Below are positions 43,236 to 55,472 of a stretch of DNA of 64,000 nucleotides, piece after piece. This DNA is from Benthicola sp964195715 (GTDB lineage Bacteria; Gemmatimonadota; Gemmatimonadetes; Palauibacterales; Palauibacteraceae): NCBI GenBank assembly GCA_964195715.1, contig CAXMRU010000224.1, forward strand, positions 19,386 through 83,385. Reading direction: 5' to 3'. The notes beneath the pieces were generated by a model. That model had not been told where the DNA came from. It saw only the letters and a list, made by a program, of their open reading frames with translations, and searched no databases. Position numbers and translations under genes: made by a program. Numbering within the stretch: the first letter of the stretch is position 1; the number at the start of each line of letters is the position of its first letter.

Positions 43236-43264
43236 AGTATAGCGTACCCGCCTCAATTGAGGAA
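43236..43264 (-). promoter_or_regulatory. Weak candidate promoter before yicC, with a palindrome
   Basis: On the minus strand TATACT (43236-43241) follows TTCCTC (43259-43264) by 17 bases. A perfect 12-bp palindrome CCTCAATTGAGG (43251-43262) overlaps the -35 region and the stop codon of the upstream gene. Transcription from here would leave a leader of only about 5 bases. Confidence 0.3.
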
Positions 43265-45076
43265 CTCCCATTTGACGCCGAACACTGAGCGCCGGACGGG
43301 AAACGGAAGACCCGGGAGGTCCTGACCCTCCACGGCCGTCAGGTTGTCGAACCGCCAATACACCCGGACGCCCAGGATCCGTATCATCAGATTCCAGTCG
43401 ACGAAGGTGTACGAGGGAACCCGCACTGATGACGAGCCCGCCGAACCCGGACCCGGGGACGTGAGCATCGAATCCCGGTAGTTGAGGCCGAAGGCCGCGC
43501 TGACCTCGAGCTCCTCCTCGAAGAAGGAGTCGTGCCAGAAGAGCTCGGCGCGCGCAACGCTCTCGGGAACGTAGAGTGCCTCGTCTCCGTCGAGCACATT
43601 CGAATACCGGTAGAAGCCCCTCAGCCGGATGGGCTCCACGTCGTTCAACACCAGCCCTAGCGGAATGATGGGGCCGACGAACCCACCCTCCGCGAGGCCG
43701 AGCTCCACCGACCCGCCGGGCTGCTGCTCGCGATCGAATACGGCACCGAACGGAAGCTGCCGGCTCAGCTTCTGGTATTCGCCGCGCCCGGAGAGCGTGA
43801 ACAGACCCAGCCGCAACGCCAGGGCCCCGGCAGCTACGTCGAACGAGACCGAGTCCGCCCGTTCGAGTGTAGGGTAGGACACGCCTCGTGTGCCTGTCGC
43901 GCCGTCCGCCGTGAGCGTCAGCCCGAGGCGGCGTACCGTCGCGGCAACGCCAAGCCGGCCCTCGGATGTGCTGAAGTCGTACCACGATCCGAGTCGCCCG
44001 CCGACCGTCAGCGAGAGCCACGAGAAAAATCGGTATCCGCCATCCAGGTCGACGTCGACGATTGGATAGGTCGGATCATCCCACAGCCTGAATCCGGTCC
44101 GGAACCAACCACTCTCAGCCTCTCCAGATAACCGGAAACCTCCGTTCGCCACCTTCCGAACACTTTCCCCCTCCGAGCTCAGCCCGCTAGTGCCCGCGAA
44201 GGCCTCCGCCTGAAAGTGATCGCCGAGGTTCCCCCTGCCGCGGATGAATAGCTCGGTACGGTTCAGGTCTGCGGGAGAGTATACATCCCGTTCCATACTC
44301 TCGGTGACCCACTGCAGTTCCAAGCCAGCGTCTCCACCTCCCGGAAGCCACGCCACCCGTCCCCAGAAGTTGAAATCGGTCGACGCGTGCTCGCCTCCTG
44401 TATCGAGCAGGTCGATGGAGGTGGCGAGGTTGAAGTTGTTCCCGATGCCGTTGCTGAACAGGAGCCGCAGGCGACTCAGACCCGGATCTCCAGTACCGCC
44501 GGTGATCCGGGAGTAGGCCGAGCGCTTTTCCCTCCTCAGGGTCGTGACTTCCGCGATCCATCCGTCGGCTCGACGCCTCACGCGCACGCTCTCGACACTG
44601 GCAAGCGCGATCCGGGTCAAGTCCACCTGGCCGGCGTCCAGGGTGGTGAGCTCCCGGCCGTCCACTGACACGGACAGGAAACCGGGCCCGAGAGCTCCCT
44701 CGACGGCATAGTGAGGACCGCCAAACCACGTCGTGCGCAGGGTAGTAAATCCCGGCACGGCCTCGGAGAGAAGGTCCAGCAGCGTCATCGCGTTCGAACG
44801 GAGGATCTCCTGTCGGTCCCACTCGTAGGTGGACCAGGACCATCCTTTCGAGGGCGGTCTCATCTCTTCGGCGATCTGCTGGAAGCGCTCGTTCTCGGTC
44901 GAATCGGCCAACGTACCGGTCAGTTCTCCCTCAAACTCGGCGACGAGGGTGTCGGCAACCACCTCGGCGGCGGGTCGCTCCGGCTCCTGGCCGGAAAGCC
45001 CCGCCGCGTACCCCAGGCACAGCAGGAGCACCAATCCGACGACCTCAGGCGTCCGTGAGCCGATTCGTCCCTCCAT
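43253..45076 (-). CDS. TonB-dependent-receptor-like outer-membrane protein
   Basis: 607-residue exported protein from the ATG at 45076 (a further ATG lies at 45109). It has an Arg-containing start, a hydrophobic core VVGLVLLLCLGYAAG and a likely cleavage before Gln-Glu. Residues near 85-190 look like a plug domain (RQEILRSNAMTLLDLLSEAV, VSVDGRELTTLDAGQVDLTR, ASVESVRVRRR). The rest alternates hydrophobic and polar residues in many beta strands and ends near an aromatic (VKWEF), as outer-membrane barrels do. It is short for a TonB receptor and has no obvious TonB box. It follows icd by 55 bases, possibly in the gltA-icd transcript. Substrate unknown. Confidence 0.7.
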   Translation of the reverse strand: MEGRIGSRTPEVVGLVLLLCLGYAAGLSGQEPERPAAEVVADTLVAEFEGELTGTLADSTENERFQQIAEEMRPPSKGWSWSTYEWDRQEILRSNAMTLLDLLSEAVPGFTTLRTTWFGGPHYAVEGALGPGFLSVSVDGRELTTLDAGQVDLTRIALASVESVRVRRRADGWIAEVTTLRREKRSAYSRITGGTGDPGLSRLRLLFSNGIGNNFNLATSIDLLDTGGEHASTDFNFWGRVAWLPGGGDAGLELQWVTESMERDVYSPADLNRTELFIRGRGNLGDHFQAEAFAGTSGLSSEGESVRKVANGGFRLSGEAESGWFRTGFRLWDDPTYPIVDVDLDGGYRFFSWLSLTVGGRLGSWYDFSTSEGRLGVAATVRRLGLTLTADGATGTRGVSYPTLERADSVSFDVAAGALALRLGLFTLSGRGEYQKLSRQLPFGAVFDREQQPGGSVELGLAEGGFVGPIIPLGLVLNDVEPIRLRGFYRYSNVLDGDEALYVPESVARAELFWHDSFFEEELEVSAAFGLNYRDSMLTSPGPGSAGSSSVRVPSYTFVDWNLMIRILGVRVYWRFDNLTAVEGQDLPGLPFPVRRSVFGVKWEFLN

Positions 45077-45131
45077 GCGTCGATTGGCCAGGCGGGGCCG
45101 GGGCGGCATCCGGCCCCGCGGTCGTGGGGAC

Positions 45132-46385
<1,254 letters not shown>

Positions 46386-46411
46386 TTTAGCACTCTCTCA
46401 AGAAATGGTGT

Positions 46412-47539
46412 TCAGCGTCGGTCGATGGGCACCCAGGGTCGATCCAGCTCACCCGTATATTCCGCCCGCGGTCGAATGAGTCGGTTGTGCATATGCTGTT
46501 CCATCACGTGTGCGGCCCATCCGCCCGTTCGACCGATGGCGAAGAGGGGAGTAAACAGGTCTATCGGAAGACCCAGTGAGTAGTATACGGTGGCACAGTA
46601 AAAATCCACATTGCAGTGGAGGCCCTTGCGCTCCAGCATGAGGTCCTCGAGCACCCTCGACACATCGAACCGCAGGGCCTCTCCCGCCTCTCGGCTCAGG
46701 GCCTCCGACATCTGGCGCAGATGTGCAGCTCGTGGATCCTCGGCGCGATACACCCTGTGGCCGAAGCCCATGATCTTTCGTTTCTCGGCCAAGGCGTGGT
46801 CCAGGTACCCGGCGACCTCTTCCACGGAGCCTATTTCGAGCAGCATCTCCATCGCCTTCTCGTTGGCTCCACCGTGGAGCGGCCCCTTCAGGGCGGCTAT
46901 GCCGGCCGTGATCGCGGAGTACATATCCGCCAGCGTCGAGGCGACGATCCGTGCCGTGAACGTCGATGCGTTCAGACCGTGCTCCAGGTAGAGAAGCAGC
47001 GACGTATCCAGAGCCCGGACGGCCGTATCGGTCGGGATCTCTCCTCGAAGCATGTACAGGAAATTGGCGGCGTGAGACAACTCCCCATTGGGCTCGACCG
47101 GATCGAGTCCGCGGCGCACTCTGTCGAACGCCGCCACGATTGTCGGCATGCGAGCGACAAGCCGACCCGCCTTTCGCAGATCAGCCTCTTGGGAAATGTC
47201 TTCCGCTTCGGGGTCGACCTGACCCAGCGCCGACACGGCCGTGCGCAGCGCAGCCATCGGAGCCGAATCCGCAGGCAGTTCCCCGAGCACGGCCAAGACC
47301 TCCTGCGGAAGCGACCGCTGGGCGGCCAGAGTTCCCTCGAACGCCGCCAGCTCCATGGCCGACGGCAGCGCGTCGTACCACAGCACGTAGACGGACTCGA
47401 GGTATGACGCGTAACGCGCGAGCACGTTCACGTCGTATCCTCGATACGAAAGACGGCCGCCCTCGCCGTCGATGAAGCTCAGTGCCGACTCGGCGGCAAC
47501 GATGCCGGCGAGTCCCTTGTTCGCCACCTGATCGGTCAT
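46412..47539 (-). CDS. gltA: Citrate synthase
   Basis: Condenses oxaloacetate and acetyl-CoA. From the ATG at 47539 it has 375 residues, the length of the dimeric Gram-positive/archaeal type. The catalytic set is present: His in GPLHGGANE, His in GFGHRVYRAEDPRA and Asp in NVDFYCATVYYSLGLP. An open frame to 47614 crosses a terminator hairpin and is not the start. No clear promoter lies between that hairpin and the gene. Confidence 0.95.
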   Translation of the reverse strand: MTDQVANKGLAGIVAAESALSFIDGEGGRLSYRGYDVNVLARYASYLESVYVLWYDALPSAMELAAFEGTLAAQRSLPQEVLAVLGELPADSAPMAALRTAVSALGQVDPEAEDISQEADLRKAGRLVARMPTIVAAFDRVRRGLDPVEPNGELSHAANFLYMLRGEIPTDTAVRALDTSLLLYLEHGLNASTFTARIVASTLADMYSAITAGIAALKGPLHGGANEKAMEMLLEIGSVEEVAGYLDHALAEKRKIMGFGHRVYRAEDPRAAHLRQMSEALSREAGEALRFDVSRVLEDLMLERKGLHCNVDFYCATVYYSLGLPIDLFTPLFAIGRTGGWAAHVMEQHMHNRLIRPRAEYTGELDRPWVPIDRR

Positions 47540-47580
47540 GAGTCCCTCAATCGATCGAGCGCTGCAGGAATGTCCACACA

Positions 47581-47622
47581 AAAGGGGCGCAACTACCGGT
47601 AGAACCGGTGTCACGCCCCTTG
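47581..47622 (-). terminator. Terminator after the 84-residue gene
   Basis: Minus-strand stem AAGGGGCG with CGCCCCTT (47614-47621 with 47582-47589), a loop of 24 bases that itself contains an ACCGGT pair, then TTTTGTG. It is preceded by a second small perfect hairpin at 47622-47639 (GCTCGAG and CTCGAGC). Confidence 0.65.
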
Positions 47623-47650
47623 CTCGAGCCGTCTCGAGCGCTCCTGGATC

Positions 47651-47905
47651 CTAACGAATGGCCGGATCCGGCTCGGCGACAGTGAACCGGCTCTTGAGGT
47701 CCTCCGTGCTGAGGCTCTCGAATGAACCGGTCGGCATACGAATGCGACGCTGCGGCTGCGCTGGGTCGGAGAAGCACACGAAGATCACCGACTCGTTCTC
47801 GGTGTCCTTGGGGCCGGTCCTGGCGGGATCGGGCCAGAAGACATCTCGCGAAGCTAGCCATGCCTTCCACCGTCTGCCGCTGTCGTCCCGGAAGTGCTTT
47901 GTCAT
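47651..47905 (-). CDS. Small protein of unknown function
   Basis: 84-residue soluble protein I do not recognise. It opens TKHFRDDSGRRWKAWLASRD, then VFWPDPARTGP, a beta-like VIFVCFSDPAQPQRRIRM and a C-terminal helix. One Cys, no signal peptide. The ATG at 47905 has GAGG 5 bases upstream; a longer frame to 47989 would run through the promoter. It has its own good promoter and its own terminator pair, so it is an independent single-gene unit upstream of gltA. Confidence 0.65.
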   Translation of the reverse strand: MTKHFRDDSGRRWKAWLASRDVFWPDPARTGPKDTENESVIFVCFSDPAQPQRRIRMPTGSFESLSTEDLKSRFTVAEPDPAIR

Positions 47906-47948
47906 GCATACCTCGAAGTTGGGTAAAACGAGAACTGCAGATCCAACA

Positions 47949-47977
47949 AATATACCAATTACAGGCGGTCCTGTCCA
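47949..47977 (-). promoter_or_regulatory. Sigma70-type promoter of the 84-residue gene
   Basis: Minus strand TGGACA (47972-47977), 17-base spacer, TATATT (47949-47954), each one mismatch from consensus, in a locally AT-rich region. The leader would be about 37 bases. Confidence 0.6.
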
Positions 47978-48171
47978 CCGAACGATCAATGGTTAGAATC
48001 TACATCATGACCACCGCATATACTGTTATCTTGTAGCATGTTGCAATTGTCACACATCTACGTTCCTGGATGCCGGCAATGCTACCGGCTTCCCTCGGGC
48101 GAGCCTACGGTCTAGACTCTGCTCCTGGTCCCATGTCCCGTCGACTCTAAACCCTGTCGTGGAGGTCCGTC

Positions 48172-49194
48172 ATGACCGCCCTGAATCGCCTTGCCGCGAT
48201 CGCCATCCCGGCACTTGTACTCACTGTCACCCCTCTGGCGGTTCCCCGTTCCGCCGCGGGGCAGGAAGAGGCTCGCCCGCTGCGTCCCGTGCACACATTC
48301 TCGATCGTGGCGCGTGACGCGGAAACGGGCGAGCTGGGCGTGGCCGTCCAGTCCCACTGGTTTTCAGTAGGCTCCTCGGTCGTCTGGGCAGGAAGCGGAG
48401 TGGGAGCCGTGGCGACGCAGTCCTTCATCGATCCGTCCTACGGCGCAAATGGTCTCATCCTGATGAGCGTCGGGAAGACAGCGTCCGAAACCCTCGCCGG
48501 GCTACTGGCGGCAGATGGGCACTCGGAGGTCCGGCAGGTGGGGATGGTAGACGCCAACGGAGGCACCGCTGTGCACACGGGTAGCCTGGCCATCGCCGAG
48601 GCCTGTGACTACGAGGGCAACGGATTCACGGTTCAAGCCAACCTGATGCACCATCCCACCGTGTGCGACGCGATGGTGCGGGCGTACACGTCCAGCAGTG
48701 GTGACCTCGCCGAACGCCTCATGAGCGCCCTCGAGGCCGCCGAAGCTGAAGGTGGAGATATCCGGGGCCGGCAGTCGGCAGCGCTGCTCGTGGTGGCGGC
48801 TGAGCCATCGGGCCGCCCGTGGCAGGACCGGACGTACGACCTCCGTGTCGACGATGATGCAGAGCCCTTGATCGAACTCCGTCGCCTGCTATCGGTGGCA
48901 CGCGCATATCACCACATGAACGAAGGAGACGATCAAGTCACCCGCGGTAATATCGACGCCGCTGTCGAGGAGTACGAGCGCGCCGAGGTTCTTCTCCCGG
49001 GTGAACCAGAGCCCCTGTTCTGGCATGCGGTTACGCTCGCCGGCGTCGGGAGGGTCGAAGAGTCGCTGCCACTGTTCGCCGAGGCGTACCGCCTGCGGCC
49101 CGAATGGAGAGAGCTGGTGCCGCGGCTTGTGCCAGCTCAGCTGCTCCCGGACGACGACGAGATGCTTGAAAGGATCGTTACGGCCGGCGAGTGA
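48172..49194 (+). CDS. Exported DUF1028 protein with TPR-like C-terminus
   Basis: 340 residues. An N-terminal signal peptide (LAAIAIPALVLTVTPLAV, cleavage near residue 30) precedes a DUF1028 domain (about 40-245), an Ntn-hydrolase-like fold of unknown reaction; typical stretches are FSIVARDAETGELGVAVQSH, AVATQSF and NLMHHPTVCDAM. Residues 265-330 look like a pair of TPR helices (AAVEEYERAEVLLPGEPE, ESLPLFAEAYRLRPEWREL). Some DUF1028 proteins occur near peptidases or in pathways for small cyclic compounds; here there is no such neighbour. GGAGG is 6 bases before the ATG. Confidence 0.85.
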   Translation: MTALNRLAAIAIPALVLTVTPLAVPRSAAGQEEARPLRPVHTFSIVARDAETGELGVAVQSHWFSVGSSVVWAGSGVGAVATQSFIDPSYGANGLILMSVGKTASETLAGLLAADGHSEVRQVGMVDANGGTAVHTGSLAIAEACDYEGNGFTVQANLMHHPTVCDAMVRAYTSSSGDLAERLMSALEAAEAEGGDIRGRQSAALLVVAAEPSGRPWQDRTYDLRVDDDAEPLIELRRLLSVARAYHHMNEGDDQVTRGNIDAAVEEYERAEVLLPGEPEPLFWHAVTLAGVGRVEESLPLFAEAYRLRPEWRELVPRLVPAQLLPDDDEMLERIVTAGE

Positions 49195-49219
49195 TACGTG
49201 TCGCCCTTGCGGGCGGCCG

Positions 49220-49333
49220 TCAGTCCTGCTCCCCGGAAGGGTGGTCCAGCTCGGGCAGTCGCAGGAAGAAAGCGATCGTAGCTCCGATTCCGGCAACCAG
49301 AACGGCCAGAATCGCGGTTACCAGAATATACAT
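49220..49333 (-). CDS. Possible small single-helix membrane protein
   Basis: 37-residue frame, mostly one hydrophobic helix (residues 3-24) with an acidic tail LPELDHPSGEQD. It lies between and convergent to the DUF1028 gene. The ribosome site is weak. The composition suits a real micro-protein, but nothing else supports it. Confidence 0.4.
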   Translation of the reverse strand: MYILVTAILAVLVAGIGATIAFFLRLPELDHPSGEQD

Positions 49334-49590
49334 GGATCCATCCCGGGTTCGATTCGAAGCATTCGCCCCACGTCGTCGAGGCGGCGCTCGGCGCACGAGT
49401 ATGGAGGGCGCCGGGCTCGCTGTCCAGAGCCGCCCCGGGTTTCGCGGCGACCTGGTAAGGTGTCTCGCGCCATGAGCCGGACTGCGTTGCCCGGTGACAG
49501 CGAACCGGATAATCTCTGCGCGATGCCGGCCGGCCGTCGGAACCTGACCGGGAGACTGCACTCAACTCTAGCATGGCCAAGGAGATTCTG

Positions 49591-50805
49591 ATGCGGAGCA
49601 CAGAGAGCTTTGTCCGCGAAGCGGAGCGCTGGAGCGCACATAACTATGCTCCGCTTCCGGTCGTCATTGAGCGTGGGAACGGGTGCTGGGTGTGGGACGT
49701 CGATGGCAGACGCTACCTGGACATGCTGAGTGCGTATTCGGCCCTGAACCAGGGGCACAGGCATCCGGCGATCGTCGGTGCCCTCAAGGACCAGGCGGAC
49801 CGGTTGACGCTGACCTCGAGGGCGTTCCACAACGATCAGATGGGAGCCTTCCTGAAGGTGCTCGCCGAGGCCACCGGATTCACTCGGGCGCTACCCATGA
49901 ATACGGGCGCCGAAGCGGTCGAAACCGCGATCAAGGCGGCCCGAAAATGGGGCTACGAAGTTAAGGGAGTAGCGGAAGATCGGGCGGAGATCATCGTGTG
50001 CGAGAACAACTTCCATGGTCGCACCACGACGATCGTCGGCTTCTCGTCCGAGAACCAGTACCGGGACGGTTTCGGCCCGTTCGCGCCCGGTTTCCGGATG
50101 ATTCCGCACGGAGAGATCGACGCGCTGGAGGCGGCCATCAACGAAAACACGGTGGCATTCCTGGTGGAGCCGATCCAGGGCGAGGGCGGCATCGTGGTTC
50201 CGCCGGACGGATTCCTCTCGAAGGCCCACGACCTGTGCCGGGCCAATCAGGTCCTGCTGCTCAACGACGAGATCCAGACCGGCCTCGGTCGGACGGGCAG
50301 GCTCTTCTGTGGGGACTGGGACGGGACCCGGGGCGACATTCTCATCGTCGGCAAGGCCCTGGGCGGGGGTGTATACCCGGTTTCCGGCATCCTCGCCAAT
50401 GACGAAGTCATGGACGTGTTCCACCCCGGGGACCACGGCTCCACGTTCGGCGGCAATCCGCTGGGCGCGGCCGTCGGCCTGGCCGCGCTGAAAGTGATCC
50501 TCGACGAAGAGTTGGCCGATCGGGCTCGGGACCTCGGTAGCTGGCTCATGGATCGCCTGCGTGACCTGGACTCGCCGCACGTCAAGGAAGTCCGTGGCCG
50601 GGGTCTGATGATCGGCGTCGAGATCAATACGGAGTCGGGCACGGCCCGTCCGTTCTGTGAGGCCCTGAAGGAGCGCGGCATTCTGTGTAACGACACGCAC
50701 CATCACACGATCCGTATCGCACCGCCGCTCATCATCCAGAGGGAAACGCTGGAAGAAGCGCTCCCGATCTTCGACGAGGTCCTGCGACCCGGCGTGGTCG
50801 CCTGA
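49591..50805 (+). CDS. rocD: Ornithine aminotransferase
   Basis: Class III PLP enzyme that turns ornithine plus 2-oxoglutarate into glutamate semialdehyde and glutamate. The SAHNYAPLPVVIERGNG start is typical of ornithine aminotransferase. LLNDEIQTGLGRTG holds the PLP-binding Asp, and the Schiff-base lysine is in IVGKALGGGVYPVSG. The ATG at 49591 has AAGGAG 6 bases upstream and gives 404 residues; an ATG at 49573 would add six residues. Arginine or ornithine breakdown is the likely role. A long hairpin follows the stop. Confidence 0.92.
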   Translation: MRSTESFVREAERWSAHNYAPLPVVIERGNGCWVWDVDGRRYLDMLSAYSALNQGHRHPAIVGALKDQADRLTLTSRAFHNDQMGAFLKVLAEATGFTRALPMNTGAEAVETAIKAARKWGYEVKGVAEDRAEIIVCENNFHGRTTTIVGFSSENQYRDGFGPFAPGFRMIPHGEIDALEAAINENTVAFLVEPIQGEGGIVVPPDGFLSKAHDLCRANQVLLLNDEIQTGLGRTGRLFCGDWDGTRGDILIVGKALGGGVYPVSGILANDEVMDVFHPGDHGSTFGGNPLGAAVGLAALKVILDEELADRARDLGSWLMDRLRDLDSPHVKEVRGRGLMIGVEINTESGTARPFCEALKERGILCNDTHHHTIRIAPPLIIQRETLEEALPIFDEVLRPGVVA

Positions 50806-50807
50806 CC

Positions 50808-50881
50808 GGGGCGATGGCCCCGGCTGCCAACGCCTGAAACACGGCACCGCGACAGCACAAGGCGCCGGGGGCCATCGCCCC
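50808..50881. terminator. Long inverted repeat between rocD and cyclophilin genes
   Basis: A stem of about 14-17 bp (from 50808 with partner ending about 50881), followed by the palindrome CAGGCGCCTG (50882-50891). It lies between convergent genes and probably stops both transcripts. T-runs are weak. Confidence 0.6.
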
Positions 50882-50940
50882 CAGGCGCCTGTTTCATCCG
50901 GCTGTATGCAAGCAACTTACAAGGTCGGTGAAGAACACTG

Positions 50941-51591
50941 TTACGGCTGAACGACCGTCGCCGAGACGACCGTGACCGCTTCGACAGGCACGTCCTGCAT
51001 GCCCGCCGCGTTGCCCGTCTCGACGGCAGCGATCGCGTCCACCACATCCATCCCCTCGAGCACCGTTCCGAACACGGCGTATCCCCACTGGTTTGGCCCC
51101 TGCGCACCGTAGTCGAGGAAGGGGTTGTCGGTGTGGTTGATGAAGAACTGGGCCGACGCGCTGTGCGGCGCGCCGGTCCGGGCCATCACGATCGTTCCGC
51201 GAACATTGTGCAGTCCGTTGTCCGACTCGTTGCGGATCGGCTCACGCGACCCTTCTCTCATCGTCAGGTCGGCCTCAAAGCCGCCGACCTGAATCATGAA
51301 GTCAGGGATCACCCGGTGAAACACGAGCCCGTCGTAGTGACCCGACTCGACGTAGGCCAGGAAGTTCTCCACGGTGATCGGCGCCTCATCCGGATAGAAG
51401 CCGATGAGAATGTTCCCCATGCTCGTCTCGAGAAGGACTCTCGGCCCTTTCACCTCAGGTTGCTTCATCGCACTACCCTCCGCTCCACCAGGTTCACCGT
51501 TCGTGTCCGGCGAGCCCGCACAACCGACGGCGGGGACGGACAGCATGGTCGCCAGCGCGACCGATCTCATGATTCCAGTCTTGATGCTCAA
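50941..51591 (-). CDS. Exported cyclophilin-type peptidyl-prolyl isomerase
   Basis: 216 residues. I choose the TTG at 51591: it overlaps the acyltransferase stop and has AGGAG 5 bases upstream (ATG at 51570 is the alternative). A short lipoprotein signal leads to VGC near residue 24, then a Gly/Glu linker. The cyclophilin domain has the active-site FHRVIPDFMIQVGG, ASAQFFINHTDN and GYAVFGTVLEGMDVVDAI. It should help proline-limited folding in the periplasm or outer membrane. Lipid attachment is inferred. Confidence 0.88.
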   Translation of the reverse strand: MSIKTGIMRSVALATMLSVPAVGCAGSPDTNGEPGGAEGSAMKQPEVKGPRVLLETSMGNILIGFYPDEAPITVENFLAYVESGHYDGLVFHRVIPDFMIQVGGFEADLTMREGSREPIRNESDNGLHNVRGTIVMARTGAPHSASAQFFINHTDNPFLDYGAQGPNQWGYAVFGTVLEGMDVVDAIAAVETGNAAGMQDVPVEAVTVVSATVVQP

Positions 51592-52370
51592 GGGTGCTCC
51601 TCTTCTCGGTTGAGTATCCTCTCGAACGTCTTTCTGTCGATCTCCCCTGCCCGCATCTGCCGCAGCGCAGCGAGCTGCTTCCTCAAGATACCGATCACGT
51701 CGTCCGCGATCTCCTGGGCCTCCTCCTTGGAGCGCGGCCTGCCGACATAGTCCGAATAGTCGATCGGCTTCCCGAACGCCACCCATATGTGCTTGAACAG
51801 CCGGGGAAAGGTGGCGCCCACCGGCAGCACATCATACAGACCATCCACCGTTACCGGAACAACCATTGGCTGGTTTGCCAGCACCACGAGGCCCGCACCC
51901 GGCCTGCCATCCCGGATCTCCCCATCCCGCGACCGGGTGCCCTCCGGAAACAGGATCATCGTTCCGCCACGGAGAGCACGGATCATCCGGTGCAGGGCCC
52001 GACTGTCCCGCCGCCCGGCCTTGATCGGGATGCACTTCCAATTGTCAGCCCACCATGCCCGGAACGGGTTCTTGAAGAAGTTTTCCTCCGCTGCCGGGCT
52101 CCAGGGAATGAGGTAGGGTCTGAGCATCGACGGGCCCAGGTAGGCCGCGGTTCCGACGAGGAATCCGTCGATCATCGTTTGATGATTGGATAGAAGCAGC
52201 GTGTTCCGCTTCCGGGGCACGTTCCCCCGGCCGATCACGGTCGCCCGATTCAGGACGTAGAACACCAGCGCTAGAAGCAGCACGGTGAAGTGAACCGTCA
52301 GGTAGCGGGTTAACGGCCAGAAGAAATGGAAGATCGGGCCCCTGTAGTCCGCTCTGTACGGTTCTCCCAT
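51588..52370 (-). CDS. PlsC-like 1-acyl-glycerol-3-phosphate acyltransferase
   Basis: Membrane acyltransferase of 260 residues with the four family blocks: SNHQTMID (H-x4-D), a middle basic KAGRRDSRALHRM, LFPEGTRSRDG and VVPVTVDGLYDV. A hydrophobic N-terminal stretch (about 15-42) is the membrane anchor. It likely acylates lysophosphatidate or a related lipid. It is coupled to the cyclophilin gene by a TTGA overlap and is divergent from acnA. The window has a second PlsC (61093-61860). Confidence 0.88.
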   Translation of the reverse strand: MGEPYRADYRGPIFHFFWPLTRYLTVHFTVLLLALVFYVLNRATVIGRGNVPRKRNTLLLSNHQTMIDGFLVGTAAYLGPSMLRPYLIPWSPAAEENFFKNPFRAWWADNWKCIPIKAGRRDSRALHRMIRALRGGTMILFPEGTRSRDGEIRDGRPGAGLVVLANQPMVVPVTVDGLYDVLPVGATFPRLFKHIWVAFGKPIDYSDYVGRPRSKEEAQEIADDVIGILRKQLAALRQMRAGEIDRKTFERILNREEEHP

Positions 52371-52649
52371 AAGTCTCTCGTTCGACGGGTCCCCATCCCT
52401 CCGGAGTTGGGTGGCCCAACAATATCGGCCGGACCCGGTCGTCGTGCCAGACTATGTCGCCCCGCCCCGGGCACGGGCTGCCCTCCGGGCAACCGGTGGC
52501 AAAGCAAACGCTTGCGGTCGGTACTCGACTCCCATCCCACTCGATACCATATTGGCCCGCGCAGCCGGTCGTCACCGAAGACGGACGGACTGCGGACGGG
52601 TCAACTGGCCGGCCACCGTGGCGGGCCGCAACCCACAGAGAGACCTTTT
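52371..52649. other. Divergent intergenic region, acyltransferase/acnA
   Basis: The 279-base gap should hold promoters for both directions. The only distinct feature is a perfect 6-bp hairpin GTTGGG-TGG-CCCAAC (52406-52420). No convincing -35/-10 pair or operator was found. Confidence 0.4.
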
Positions 52650-55394
<2,745 letters not shown>

Positions 55395-55472
55395 CGCCCG
55401 CACGGCGGCCCGACCCTTGCATCGAATATGGGGTTGTCCCCGGACCCGCCCAATCCACGAACGGAGTTACCA

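Noticed and set aside
47978..48171. AT-rich stretch as a horizontally acquired island or origin
   Set aside because: It is under 200 bases, holds no repeats or DnaA-box cluster that I can see, and is explained by two divergent promoters.
52326..52649. Upstream extension of the aconitase frame
   Set aside because: The added 108 residues have no aconitase similarity and lie in the divergent promoter region.
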